Assembly: GCA_022315425.1 (NCBI GenBank)
Contig: JAIUPT010000033.1
Span: 1,302,001 to 1,366,000, forward strand
DNA from: Pseudevernia furfuracea
Lineage: Eukaryota; Ascomycota; Lecanoromycetes; Lecanorales; Parmeliaceae
Length of the DNA: 64,000 nucleotides
Reading direction: 5' to 3'
The number at the start of each line of letters is the position of its first letter. The stretch's first letter is position 1. The notes beneath the pieces are model-generated. The model made no database searches and was not told where the DNA came from. It saw nothing but the letters and a program-made list of their open reading frames with translations. Shown here in pieces: positions 1 to 12,390 of the stretch. The position numbers and the translations under genes are program-made.

Positions 1-705
1 CACAAACTTCGTATGATGCACGTCCATTCCCAATGAGTCTTCCCTAAGCAAATGTATATTATCCTTGAATACCTGCGTCTCTCTAAAAGACATATGCGCC
101 TCCACGCTTTCCCATCCCAGTACCCCCACGTACGCCTTTCCCTTCTTCCCCTCGTACTCCACGTCCTCCATCACCCACCCTCCCGATGCGGCCTTGAACC
201 CCTCCGAGTTATCCGCAATCGCTTTGATGAGCTGGTTGAACTTTGAGTCGAAACCGTCGTCCTCTTTTTCAAAATAGCAGGTCAGGACCTCGGTGACGGG
301 GGCGGCGGTGCCGAGGGCGGCGGTGGGAGGGTGAGGGGAGAAGCTCGCGTGGAGCATGGTGAGGGAGCCATCGATGATGGTCATGAGATGCTTGGAGAAG
401 GGGCCGTAGATTGGAGAAGCGATGAATTTCTTGTGGTCGTCGAAGGAGCCCCAGTCTGTTGGGGATGAGGGTGTCAGTTTGCGCAGTCGCGGTGGAGGAG
501 TTGGGGATTTTCTTCACCCACCGACGAAGAGTTGAAGCACGCTTTGGTTCTCGACCTCTCGGCCCCAGTAGCATCGTTGAAAGCCGTCCTGTTGCGAGAC
601 GGTGTCTAGTGTTGACTGCCATACCTTTCCGGCTGGAGAGTTGGGATCTTCGATTGTTGCTCCGCTTGCAAGGGGGAGGGTGGCGATTTCTGTTGCTGGT
701 GCCAT
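1..705 (-). CDS. Dimeric alpha/beta-barrel (ABM-like) domain protein, 3' end cut by window edge
   Basis: Two exons read leftwards: 522-705 and 1-455. The intron at 456-521 starts GTGGGT, ends CAACAG and joins VLQLFV to DWGSFDDHKKF. The 213 visible codons reach the window edge without a stop; the last residues (MDVHHTKFV) suggest only a few are missing. The sequence resembles fungal proteins of the antibiotic-biosynthesis-monooxygenase / dimeric alpha-beta-barrel fold, with two similar halves (WQSTLDTVSQQDGFQRCYWG, then a second W-containing half). No catalytic residue identifies a reaction, so it may be a small monooxygenase-like enzyme or a binding protein. The start is the ATG at 705 (MAPATEIATLPL), near the beginning of the conserved region. 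Confidence 0.75.
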
Positions 706-2449
706 TGTGGGTTAGTTACACCTATTTATGATTGGGCACATTGTTACAGTTAAGGATGTGTAGATGGTGGTCGATTGAAGTTGTGAATGCCTTTGCTTCG
801 TCATCATGACGCTGGAGTCCCGGACATCCAGCGCCCCGCCGACGCTACTCTACAACCTACTCTACCCCCCCCAAAAGGTCGGCGATTCTGCGCTAACATT
901 TTAGCCCAAGGTAGATCTATCATCTCTCACGCCATGCACCAATGGATGATTGAGGCAACTGGCAAAGGATTCGCTCCAGCCTTGCCAAGTATAGTAAGTT
1001 ATGGGTATGTATCTTACGAGGCAGCATACACAATTTACCAAGGGCAAGATGAGCCGTTGCCCGTTGGACTTCAAAGCTCATCGGGGCCGCTAGAGTAAGG
1101 GATCCCGCGTCAATAACAGTATAATGAACGGATTCAACAGTAGCGAATAATGTAATTCGACAGAATAAGAGGACCTTCATACGCCACGTTCAATACAACT
1201 GAGGGCAATGATTGGTGGGGACGCTTCAGCAGCGGTCTACTAGTGACTACTGCTCCATACTGGTTCTTGTCGGACTAGCTACTCATGAGTTGCAGCCACT
1301 GCAAATCTTCCCCTGCATAATCGGAACAAAAAGAATGGTATAGATCCGCGGTAGGTGCACAGGCAAGATTGTGGAGTATGGATCCTTCCGGACGTCAGCC
1401 CCCGGAGGCCTAACATTCTCACCCCACTAGCGTTCTGTCTAAGCAAGCAAAAAGCCAACGGGCATCTTACGTATGGCTATTGAGACAATAGAACGAGCTT
1501 ATCCGTTTTCCGTGCCAGCGTCTGGTCCGAGTGGGGAGGACAAATATCTGTCGACAATCTCGTCATCTTACTTTGGTACAGTGCATGCCGTCGATCACCG
1601 CCCAATTAAGAGCCGTAATATGAGCAAGTTGCTTGAGCGTGACCAAGCCATATCCAGATAGAATCATTTCCGAGATGCTTCATTTCAGGTCCTGCGAGCT
1701 ATTCTTCGCTACTATCAAACCAAAGTCTTCTTCTTTGGGCCTCCTTCATTGGTCGGGAAGCACCAATCTCCCATCGCTCCCTCTCCAATAGCCCGATCGT
1801 ATGCACAAAAGTCTGCAGTGGATGAATCGACGCCTTGAATCGTGCCGTAGTCCTTCGGCTGACAAGAGGGAGCCGCAGTCGACCATTGTCAAAGCTCTTA
1901 GATTGGTTGGAAACGAATCAGTTGGTCTTCGCTAGTAGCGGGGAAGCACTTTCGGGTCGCTTTTGGGTAAGTAAACTCTTCGAATTTCTCACGTGATTTG
2001 ATGCATGGTACCCACTGGTTGCCAAGAAGCTTGAGCTTTTCTCACACTCTCGCATGCAGACGAGTACGAGGCTTCGAGACGGGTGAGTCTTCTCTGTTTA
2101 GAAGGTGAATAACATTCGTATCTCCTTCATACCCTCAATTATCTAGAGTTTCGTGATGCAAGCAGGCGTTGCAGCGTATGATTAGCGTATGATTAGCGTA
2201 TGTTAGCGTATACATGTATGCATTCTTGGCCAATTTATCCGTCTGGCAACCTGGAAAAATCGTTTATATGCATGACGGGTACTGACGGCACGATGGCGCA
2301 TCCGAAGGTATGCGTGCCCAATCGCAGTCTAAGCGATTTAGGAAATCTCATGTATCCATTGCTGAGACTGGCCTGACCAGGTTCACGGTACTCTATGCCA
2401 TCCCCCGTCAATACATAAACAAGCCCTCAAGTAATCACCCACCTGCAAC
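706..2449. other. Intergenic, 1.7 kb, with a short tandem repeat
   Basis: This is the divergent spacer between the ABM-like gene and the Zn2Cys6 regulator. Open frames such as 787-1098 (+) and 1473-1661 (+) look like no family and have no supporting neighbours, so I do not call them. The one structured element is an 11-bp direct repeat at 2173-2212. A good share of the spacer is probably promoter and 5' UTR of the regulator. Confidence 0.6.
2173..2212. repeat. 11-bp tandem repeat upstream of the transcription factor gene
   Basis: The unit AGCGTATGATT occurs twice exactly (2173-2183, 2184-2194), then as AGCGTATGTT and AGCGTATA. It lies about 240 bp upstream of the first candidate ATG of the regulator. 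The period is close to one helical turn, so repeated binding sites on one face of DNA are possible. That role is inference. Confidence 0.7.
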
Positions 2450-5400
2450 ATGGGTTTCCCATTTAAGTTTCAACTCTCCTCACGCTCGTGTCTTCATTTC
2501 AAATCTGAGTCTACAGCCATGCTACTTACCAAGGAATCTCCATCTGGCTCCGAATCGAACTGCGCGGTCATGGGCAAATGGACCCGAAGGCGAACGATCA
2601 AATGTTGCGAGAATTGTCGATCAAGCAAGAGCAAGTGCAGCAAGTACACAAATCCTTGCCTAAGGTGCATCGAGAACAAATTGGAATGTGTCTATCTCCC
2701 TCAGGATGATGAGGGATGGGAGGTGATAGAGAGAGGTAAAGAAGAACATCAAAAGATCCAACAGAAAGTTGCGAAAAGAGCAAGGAGGGAGGAGCATTCG
2801 GAGGATGAAACTGTAGATGGAAGCGACATTGAGCCAAGTCCCCTTATTGCTACAGATGCTGCCTATGAAGACGATGATGATTTTGAGGACAACGGAGTCC
2901 GAGTAGGCAGGTTCAATCTTACCAAAAGGATAGGTTCAGATTATCGCCCGAAAATGATGGAGGAGGCAAGTAATCTATGACACTGGTCGAGGACTGCATA
3001 CAGCCTTACTGATTCATCACAGATGACGCAAATGCTGGATATGAATGATCGTTACAGAACGGACCACGATAGACAGGTATTTAGCAGCCTACCGATCCCA
3101 CCTTGGCTTGATGCTGCAGATGGGCCCAAAGTCCTCGACCCTGACCCTGACTTTATCGCACCTTCACTCTTCTCGCATAGCTTGAGAGTCAGTCAGCGTA
3201 TTCAAAAGATACTTCGCTCCCAAGAACTCGCTGACAGGATTATGGAACAATACTGTACGTACATTTCAAAGCTATTCTTCCCAACTTCGTACCAAAGCTC
3301 GAGTCCCAAGACATAATCCGAGCACGAAATTGTCCTTCTACCCCTGAGACCTGTTTCATGACTCAGGTTCCTTGCCTCGAAGGAGCAATGCTGACTCTGA
3401 AATGTGTGTAGGGGAATGTGTTCATCCCGTCGTCTGTATTGTTCATCGGCCATCGTTCCAGGAAAGATATGACGTCTTCTGGTATAATGCCTCTAGAGGA
3501 TTGAAGGGCACACCCGAGTCAACGCAAGCCCTCGTATACGCTGCTCTCTTTGCCGGCGTTGTGAGCATGGATGCCGAAACTGCCCGAAAGGAGCTGGGAG
3601 GCGGGAGGGAACAATGGGTGAAGACCCTCGAAAAGGCCACGGCTATCTCCTTGAGTCGTGCCCACGTTATTCGCACAGAGAAGCCTGAGACAATGCAAGC
3701 TTTCGTTATGTATTTGGTGAGAAAGGCGCCTATTTGCAAGAGACCTGCGGCGAATCCCAGTGGACGCGTATGAAAGTTTCGCCATGCGATGGCGCTAATC
3801 ATCGAGACAGATCCCGATGTGTCGAAACATAATTTCCCGCACGCTCGCAACACTCGTAGCATCGGCTATAGATCTTGCACGAGGCATGGGACTCAACCGA
3901 GACGGTACTTCTTACGGGTACGATGCGGTAGTGACCCAGGTCCATCGTATGATCTGGCACCAGCTTTGCTTCCTGGACATCCGTGTGTGTGAGGCACAAA
4001 GTCCAAGGGCGAGAATTCGGAAAGATGATTTTGACACACAATTTCCCCTCAATGTTGACGATGCTGACCTCGAGAAATCTGATATCCACAAAGAAAGGAG
4101 TGAAAAATGGACTAGCATGACCCTGTCTAACGCTCGCATGGAGTGCAACGAGAAAATCAGGGAGATTTATGCCGCTCGACAACGAACTCGACAGGGAGAC
4201 GACTCGGAATCGGCTTACATCAAGAAGATGTTGGAGATGATCTCCGACTTTCGAAATTACATGGAAAAAAAGTACTACCCCATGATTGACGATGGGGTCG
4301 CAATACAGCATTATACCCGCCTTGTTATAGATTTACACTGCAGACGGATGCATGCGATGGTCTTACATGAATATCACATGAGCACACCGCGGAAAAGATT
4401 GCCTGGTAAATGCCTTACCCCCCTATGCCACCAAGCCCGTTACTGACTGTTGCATCATCAGAGCAATGGAACCGAACTGTGATCAAGTCCGGGCTCGAGA
4501 CAATGGAGATTGTCAAAGAAATCGAGACTTCAGAATTTTTACGCCGCTGGAGGTGGTACGCCTCCGCGTTGCAACAGCACATGTATGCTACGCTCATGCT
4601 GATAGAGGTTTTTGCGTTTCCTGGGGCGGACTATGCAACGCGCGCGTGGGAATCGATGGACTGGATTTTCCAAGTGCCTCCTTGCGTTCCGCAAAACCAC
4701 AAGGCTCGTTGGGTTATGGAAGGAGCCGTTGGCGTCTTGAAAGAGTACCTCAAGGCACGAAAGCTGCGCTGTCCAACTACTATGGATGAGCGATTGGGGA
4801 TAGCACCGAACAGTCCTCTGAGGCCAAAATCGCCAAAGCTGAGAAAAATCGCTGCGAGACCGACGAAGAAGGCCATCAGGGCTCAGTCCAGGGGCAAACG
4901 CACATCTCGTTCCGGCGATCCCGGGACGCCTGCTAACACAGTTCTACTAGATTGTGCTTTGTCTCAATCGCCGGTGACGAGCGACGTGGGAGCCAGCCAG
5001 CAAGACATGGAGACGACTTCCGGTCCTCCAGCAAATTTTACGGGTGGGCTAACGCACAAGAACACAGATCAAGTATATACTAGTCGGGTGTGTCGCTTAA
5101 TCTTCATATATCTTTGCTTGATAGAGGAATACTGACTGTCCAATCAGCAGCCCACTGCTGGTGGGTATTTACTCGCTTCTGCACCCCATCCTGCAAGACT
5201 GCAACGAGTTTCCAGCAAAGAAAATTCCTATATGTCTACCTCTCCTGACATTTCACCGGACGAATCCATCGACGCTACGTCCTCCTGGCAAAGCGTTGTT
5301 GATTCTGAACCGGCGGTCGATCACTTTGGATGTTCCACTGGGGACAACGTCACGAGGCCTTCCAATTGCTTCGGCAGCCGAACTTTTGGAGACGGCCAAG

Positions 5401-5825
5401 GATATATGGGTGAAATTTCACGTGCCAGACCATACGACTATGCGCAAGATCAGAGGATGTATTATTCTCATGACAGCTGGAACAGAGACACCGTGCCCCT
5501 GCAGGACCCTCCCTACATCCCCACGCGCAACGACGACATCTGGCACGACAAAAGCTCCCACGGCCACCCACGCAGCGACCCGCACAACAACTCACAGATC
5601 ATCGACGAAGGCTCCTTCGTACACTTTTCAGACCATCCGTCGTCCTCCATCCCGTCGAGGGACCCGGCGGGCTTTACGCCCATAAACCAGGACCATTGCG
5701 TTCCAAGTCCCCTGGAACAGTATTACCGATCACCCTACGCGGAACATGTCCAATTCGTCGTCCATACCAAAAGTCCACCACAGCCACAGGCGTTCAGGAA
5801 TATTGGACCGAGCGACGTCGAGTGA
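2450..5825 (+). CDS. Zn2Cys6 fungal transcription factor with middle homology region
   Basis: Six exons: 2450-2965, 3023-3254, 3412-3716, 3811-4405, 4462-5072 and 5148-5825, giving about 978 aa. The Zn2Cys6 knuckle is intact, with spacing C-x2-C-x6-C-x6-C-x2-C-x6-C at C53, C56, C63, C70, C73 and C80. Basic residues (KWTRRRTIK) precede it. The central part carries the fungal-specific regulator domain: HPVVCIVHRPSF, then IDLARGMGLNRD and HQLCFLDIRVCEAQ. The C-terminal 250 residues are low complexity. Intron 1 (2966-3022) appears to be GC-AG (see findings). The end of exon 5 could also be 5087, which keeps frame. Starts at 2519 or 2570 would also keep the zinc finger. Target genes are unknown and no pathway cluster lies beside it. 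Confidence 0.85.
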
Positions 5826-6359
5826 CGAACATGGTCCGTGTGCGGGTACGTACGGTCAGCCAAGGGGTAGATGTGGGGCCACCCAGGGTGGCCATGACGC
5901 TGTACGTGAAGGGGTAAAACGCGGGCGGAGAGGTCTGGGTCTATGTCCTTGTGAAGGTCTGCATGGGGGTCCCTGGCTACGGTAAGTTAGCAAAGCATTG
6001 CGGTGAAGGAGGTTAGCGTTGAGGTTGATCGTCTCGACCAGAAGTTTATGGTATCTTGCAACATTGATTTCCTCTTCGATTTTCTTTCTCTGATCCGTGG
6101 GCATAATGACCCGCTCGAGCACCATGCCAAAGACCTGCCGAAGCCATGTGTATTTCAATCCCGTGCTCGTGATGTGGACTTGTAAGAATGAGCTCAGTAG
6201 GATAGAACATGGACGTGGATAGGCATCAAGCGGTACTTCACTCTGATGGTATTCGCTGTCTACTTGCTGCAAACGCCTGCGCTAATGCTGGTGATGCTAT
6301 TGTTATGACACATGAACATCCCTCAAGAGTATCCAAGCTCGTTTTCCACGCGTGCTCCT
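5826..6359. other. Convergent intergenic with a minus-strand coding-like stretch
   Basis: This spacer lies between the 3' ends of the regulator and NUP159. A minus-strand frame at 5856-6272 is open for 138 codons and reads like protein between about 5980 and 6200, for example LRQVFGMVLERVIMPTDQRK followed by KIEEEINVARYHKLLVETI. I do not recognise the family and see no complete gene model. It may be a gene remnant or chance. Confidence 0.3.
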
Positions 6360-9300
6360 CTAATCTAGAGCCCTAATCCTGGGCCCGGTCTTCGAAAACG
6401 CCTCTTTCATAATCATATTCACTTCCTGCCGTCTCTGCGCTCTCTCCCTGTATCTCTGCACCTCTTCCGGCGTGACTTCCTGGACTGCCTTCCTCGGTGT
6501 TCCGCATCCGTTTGTTGATCTGCTTGGCGTGTGTGACTGTCCATTGTGGAGGCTATTTCCTCCTGATCTGGGAAACACTTTTCGCATTGGCAATGTCGAA
6601 GGAAGCGGCACTGAAGGAGATCCTTCCCTGCTGCTCTGGCTCAGAGCTGCAGATGAGAAGCGCAGACGTCGCATTTGGGTTTCCAAAACGTCGATATCCC
6701 CGCTCTTTTTCTCCACCATGCTTGTCATCTTCTTGATCGTATTGGTGACGGTCTCCACTGTGGGCTTCTTTAGAGGTTGCCCGTTGGCGTTGCTAGTTTC
6801 ACAGGATGCTAGCTTGGCTCTCAGCATGGTGATATTCTCCTCAGTCTCAGCCAGCAGCTTCTGGAACTTCATGAACTGCTTTCGCAGTTCATGCTGCTGG
6901 GTGGCTTGTTCGAGACGTAGTGGTGCAGTCCTTGCAGACTCGGTGACCTCGGGGTCAAGTTTCTTCTCGACAGCTTTGGCAAAGTCGCCACCTTTGGCTC
7001 GAATTGAGGCAGCACCTTTGCGCAGGTCGCGACACTCATTGAGCTTCTTTTGCAAATCTTGTATTTGGCCAGCTTCGAGCTTTTGTCTGAGCTCATCCTC
7101 GACTGTACTCAAGTCGCCAATCTCGATGAGACACCAGTCGCCATCTTCAAGATCTTCTCTGGAGCGACCGGATTGCTTGTGCAGTTTTGTGTGTCCTTTC
7201 ACAAATGCCGTGAGTGATCGTGCATTCAATCCCAGAGTGTCGATCATGGAGTTGATGTCCCGATATACTTTCTCGATTTGTCCAGGTATCCCAGGTTTGT
7301 CCACAGCGCCAATGTAATCTTGATGAGCGAGGAATGGGTCTAGTGTCTTCGTACCCTCCACTTCCGTTTCTAGCTCTTCACGCACTCTCTCATCTTCCCT
7401 GTCGCTAAGATCTTGCTCCTCTTCAGCAGCTTGCTTAGCGTGTTGAGCGGCTATCCGTTCTCGTTCTTGCTTCCGTATTTCTTCTGCTGAGGGCTGGGTT
7501 TTTGAAGGAACTGCGAGTTGGCTCAATTTGTTTTTTCGGTTCGCGAGTGCGTTGAAAGGACCAGGGGCGCTGACCGATCTCGAGTTGTCCGGTCGTAGTG
7601 AGTCTACAGTGAGAATTGAACGCACTGGACTTGGTGATCTTGGACTCTCTTGGGTCTTCGAGGGAGGGGAGAAGTGTAGTGCTGAGGTAGTATTGATCTC
7701 TCCGAAAAGAGATCTGCCAGCTTGCCCATCCTGCGGTCGCGAGACTCTTGAAAACAATCCTCCCACGGGACTTTTGTCTAAAGGTCCCCCGAATGAGCTT
7801 CCAGGAGTAATTTTCGGGGTCTGAGTAGGATCTGTGCTGGGACTGATCTCTTGGGCAACGTCGACGCCGCTGCCCTCATCATCCAGACCCTCTTCTTCAT
7901 CTTCGTCTCCTTCCGCATCTGCATCTGCATCCTCTTCGTCGTCTTCGCCGTCATCATCCGGCAATGCAGCCTGTCCCACAGGAGGAGGCTCAACTTCTTT
8001 CAGTTTAGTCTTCGATGGTAGAAAGTCAGGTGGGAGAGTAGCTTCCTCGGATGATTTAGAGGAATTAGGAGAGTCGCCGGGCGCAAAGCTTGTCTTACTT
8101 GTTGACTCTGGCGGTACGGGCTCCTCGGAAGTCTTGGTTCTTATTGGAGAAGGAGTTTTTGGAGTACCGTAGCCTAAGGGAGGAGCAGCCTCTTCCTCGT
8201 TGAGTGGAGAAATGTTATCGTCGTCCGAGTGTGGCTCTTCCTTGATCTTTGGTGATATTTCCACAGAAGGTCGAATCGGCTGTTCAGGCTTTTTGGGCGT
8301 GTCCTTTGGCGTTGTAGTAATAGGGGTTGGCTTCCCAAAGATGAAGCTAGAAGGCTGACTATTTTGTACAGCAGCGGGGGTGGTTTTAAATTGAGATTGA
8401 GTCCCAAAGAGCCCGCCTGTTGAAGGTGGTACACTCGGAGACTGGAAATTTCCCGGGGCTGCCTTAGCGGTTGGGGTTTCCGTTGCTGCTTGGACAGGAG
8501 CAGATTGAGTGCTCTGGGTTGGAGCACTGGCATCTTCTTCATCCATGTCTGCATCCTTCGTTGGAGTAGTAGCCTCTTTATGTGCTTCTCCTAGTGCACT
8601 ACGAAAACCGTCGCCGAACATCGACTTGACTTCGTTGCCTTCGGGCTTCGGAGCCTCATTTACAGAAGGACCGTCTCCTTTGAAAGTCGAGCCCAGTGTG
8701 AAAGTACCGCTACCACGGCCGAAAATGCTCTCAGGTGCTTCGGCGTCCTTCTTGGGCGTTGCTCCAAAGCCTGTGTCTGTGTCCATGCCCGAGCCAAAAG
8801 ACGCGCCTTGCGCAGATTTGCTGACGGGACTATCTACGGCACTAGTGGGTACTGCGGTCATGAACCCACTCGTATTTGCAGCAAAAGATGCAAAGCCTCC
8901 AGATGTCGGGGTAGAAGCGGTTACTGAAGCGTTAGATCCAAACGCATTACCAGTGGAGGGAGCACCAAACGGAGGTTTGTGGGCACCACCGAAGCCAGAA
9001 TGCCCGAAAACGCTACCCGAAGCCGCTGCTGTTCCAGAGGACGGTGTGCCCCAGACGGAACCACGGTTGCCGAAACCGCCAGCAGTTCCAAAGGCCGCAC
9101 CACCCGTAGGGCGCGTAGGTACTGCATGTAATGCAGTACTACCAGTGCCGCCTATCCCGCTACCCATTGGTGTGGAGGACCCAAAAGAAGACTGTCCAAA
9201 TGCCGAGCCTCCGGTTTGAGGGGTGCTAGGGGTGATTGTTGGCGCTCCGAACGGTGACTGAGATTTGCCCATCGTACCGAAACTGGAACTTGGAGAACTC

Positions 9301-10971
9301 GTCGAGCCAAACGCAGAGGTTGCTGGCTTGCTGAACGCGCTGCCAAAGCCGCCCGCTGGGGTCGATGACTTCCCAAAGTTACTTTGGCCAAAAGCAGGCA
9401 CTGCTTGGGTACCAGCGCTGGCAAATGGCGAGGTCTGCCTTTCGGTCTGTGGCTGTTGCTGTGTTTGAGGCCCGCCAGCGGCGACGAGACCTGGGTAGGT
9501 GGTCCCTTGTCTAATCGATTCGGCATATACTATCCACCATGAAGATAATACGCCGTCGTTGTTCAGTATCATTAACGCTGGTAGTGGGCCCTGTGAAGCA
9601 TCGAATTCCTCCTTGGGCAGCGGCCGCAATACTTTGTCTTTGCTAGAGAGATCGAAGCAGACACCTATGGGGGAAGTATCTGTCTGATCTTTTGACATTG
9701 GCATTTGGGCACGTCTCGAATCGTCGGCCATAGCAGTTGTTGTGAAGACACTGGTGATTTTCTCCGCGGGAGCATCGTTCGTCAGAGGAGTCTTCGATCT
9801 GGTGACTAGGCCGATGTCTACAGACGCCGTGGATGCCACAACTATGACATCCTGTAGATTTGGCGGGTAATCCCTTAGACGGTGCATGAATTGGAAAGCG
9901 GGAGACCGGTCGAGCCCAAATGGAGGACAAGGGTCAGGAAGCTTTTGAAATACCATGGATGTCTGGGGTTTGGTCTGTCGAGTAGCCAGGTGATAGGTCG
10001 TTTCAGGTATCATTCCACCATCTGAAGATGAAGGCGTATGAGCGACGAGAAAAACATCGTTTTCAAGCCAAGATATTGAGGAGACTAAGAAAAGTCAGAA
10101 TCTGATTCATGCACGACTACACTTGGATTCCTACCATGCTGATCACCATTTAAACCAGGTGGTTGAGGGAATTCTGCTTTGCCTTCCCCTTCCGGTGTCA
10201 TCTGATAACACGCCCCATTCCCAAGACCTGCAATCAGCTGCTTTCCACGAGCACTCCACGAAACACAGCTAACTCCGTCTTTCAGGACCTGACCTTGAGG
10301 CCCACTGAAGAACTCGCGGGTTTTCAGGTTTGCCATCAACAACTGCCCGTTTGTAGAAACTGCAGCGAATAGTTCCGCTTTTTCTGGTGTTGGATTCGGT
10401 AGTAGAGAACGAAGAGGAGTACCATTAGTGGTGAGTTGGAACGCTGACTCGGTAACGCCCTGCATAAGGGATTGAACGTCGTAGACCGCCAGACCTCCAC
10501 CGCTTTCTGCCGATAGCACGAGGAAGCTTTCATCGGCGGAGAAGGCGACCTGGGACACCCTCATGCCGACATTGAGGGTCAACTGAGGAGTAAAGGGTTT
10601 CGTGTTGCCTTGTGCTGCGCTTCCTGCAGAGAACGCTTGCCGCACCGATTCAGTGCCGGCTACGATTACTGATTCGGGTCCAGCGGCTGCAAGAAGACCT
10701 TTCTTTGACGCTATGGACAGCAATGAGGCGGTAGGAGGAGGGAGGGACTCGATGGGCCATGGGGACGGTAGTAACTGTAATTTTGATTCTCCTGCAATCG
10801 CTTGAAAACCAAGTGCCTTCTCAAGCAGTGAGCATCAACCAAAGATTGTAGGAGCCACAGACGACTGACCTCAGTCGATATCTCCTCCAGTTCCGGACCC
10901 TGTTGTATCGGGGAACTACTCGAGGTTCCAGCAGTGCCCCCAAAAGGGGAGGGGTTTGCTCGAAACGCCAT
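6360..10971 (-). CDS. NUP159: Nucleoporin NUP159 (FG nucleoporin of the cytoplasmic mRNA-export platform)
   Basis: Three exons on the minus strand: 10870-10971, 10135-10816 and 6360-10084, giving 1502 aa. Residues 30-430 match the N-terminal beta-propeller that in yeast binds the DEAD-box helicase Dbp5 (SLLSIASKKGLLAAAGPESV, SSISWLENDVFLVAHTP). Residues about 480-720 are rich in FG, SAFG and GFGS repeats that bind transport receptors. An acidic block lies near 970-1000. The last 400 residues are charged coiled coil, as needed to join the Nup82-Nsp1 complex. Introns are 10817-10869 (GTCAGT...AAG) and 10085-10134 (GTAGGA...TAG); both keep frame. The start MAFRANPSPFGG is the first ATG before the propeller. 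It shares a 533-bp spacer with the divergent proteasome gene. Family role is from yeast and vertebrate NUP214. Confidence 0.93.
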
Positions 10972-11504
10972 TCTTGCTCTTTCAAAATTCAGAGAGACCT
11001 TTCGCACTTCTCGGCTTAAGGAATGTCTGTTGATTTTGGCATTAGGCGGTGTTCGAGGCGCTGTAAAGGAGTGTCGTCGGGCTAACACAGGAGTCCCGGT
11101 GAAGATTTTGATGGTACGGTCCAGGATCAAAACCTGGTGTTATTTAGCAGAGAGCATTATAACCATGAAGCTAGTATCCTGGCTGGTACGCTTCATCGAG
11201 TCAGAAAGTCGCTGGGAGCTCGTATGGTGAAAATGCAGTGTCGCGTTTGAAGCTCTTGGCGAGTCTTGGCGGCCTGAGCTAGCGCGTTGGTGTCTCCGTC
11301 CGAGGGGGCTCAGGCAGCTCCATCCTCGTCAATTTCACCATCAGCTTCAATACTACCACTATTCAACCAAAAGAATCACCAGAGGCGAAGTGAATGACTG
11401 TTCTTAGTAGACTCTGAGAACAGCAGCTTTCACCCCGAAGTATCTGCTTACTGTTGAAAGCTGGTGTGTACAATCATAAGTCAATACCAATTCCCTCCGC
11501 CGCC
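10972..11504. promoter_or_regulatory. Divergent promoter region between NUP159 and PUP1
   Basis: This 533-bp spacer separates two divergent housekeeping genes, so both promoters must lie here or overlap. I see no clear TATA box or named operator. The PUP1 start has a good fungal context (CCGCCATGCC). Confidence 0.6.
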
Positions 11505-12390
11505 ATGCCTGGCTTCGACTTCTCCAACCACAACCGCAATGCAGCGCTACACGCACAAGGAGTACCATTACCGAAAGCTACCAGCACCGGTACAACGATC
11601 GTTGGAGCTATATTCGATGGAGGAGTTGTTATAGCAGCAGATACAAGAGCTACATCTGGACCAATAGTAGCAGACAAGGTGCATCCATCTCCTTGATCGC
11701 GCTATTTTTGCGCTGACATGGCTGTCATCTTAGAACTGCGAGAAACTGCATTACATCGCTCCCCAAATATGGTGTGCCGGCGCTGGAACAGCTGCAGACA
11801 CAGAATTCACTACTGCCATCATCTCATCCAACCTCGAACTCCACGCTCTATCAACAGGCCGCAAGCCCCGCGTCGTCACATGCATGACTATGCTAAAGCA
11901 GCACCTTTTCCGATACCAAGGCCACATCGGTGCATACCTAGTCGTTGCTGGTGTTGACCCCACTGGGGTTGGCCTCTTCACCGTACACGCTCACGGAAGC
12001 ACCGACAAGCTGCCTTATGTCACTATGGGATCTGGGTCTTTGGCAGCGATGGCGGTGTTTGAGACACAATGGAGGCAGAAGTTGACTAGGGAAGAGGCTA
12101 TAAAATTGACATCGGACGCTATTCAAGCTGGTATTTTCAACGATCTGGGGTCCGGGTCGAACGTCGATGTCTGCGTGATCACGGCGGAGAAGACGACACT
12201 GATGAGGAACTACATCACTCCTAACCAACGTGAATTGAAGCAGCGGGATTACAAGTTCAAGCGTGGTACCACGGCTGTGCTGAACGAGAAGATCATTACG
12301 AGAGAGGAGATCAGCAAATACGTGACAGTACATGAGCTATCATCAGATGATGATGTAGTTGTTGTGGAGAAGATGGATATCGATGCATGA
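11505..12390 (+). CDS. PUP1: 20S proteasome beta-2 subunit (trypsin-like activity)
   Basis: Two exons, 11505-11678 and 11734-12390, give 276 aa. The intron at 11679-11733 runs GTGCAT...CTTAG and joins IVADK to [12 protein letters not shown] 29-residue propeptide ends in Gly29; cleavage exposes the catalytic nucleophile Thr30 ([13 protein letters not shown]). Asp46 and Lys62 stand exactly where Asp17 and Lys33 of mature active beta subunits are expected. The long C-terminal extension ([20 protein letters not shown] onward) is typical of beta-2 subunits. An in-frame upstream ATG at 11454 would add 17 residues, but 11505 has the better context and matches family length. It acts in the 20S core in nucleus and cytoplasm, cutting after basic residues. 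Confidence 0.95.

Noticed and set aside
6472..7317. 281-codon plus-strand frame inside NUP159
   Set aside because: It is a shadow of the coiled-coil coding strand: Ser/Leu/Cys-rich without domains, while the minus strand gives a clear nucleoporin.
8509..9219. 236-codon plus-strand frame inside NUP159
   Set aside because: It mirrors the FG-repeat codons (Pro/Ala/Lys-rich) and has no independent support.
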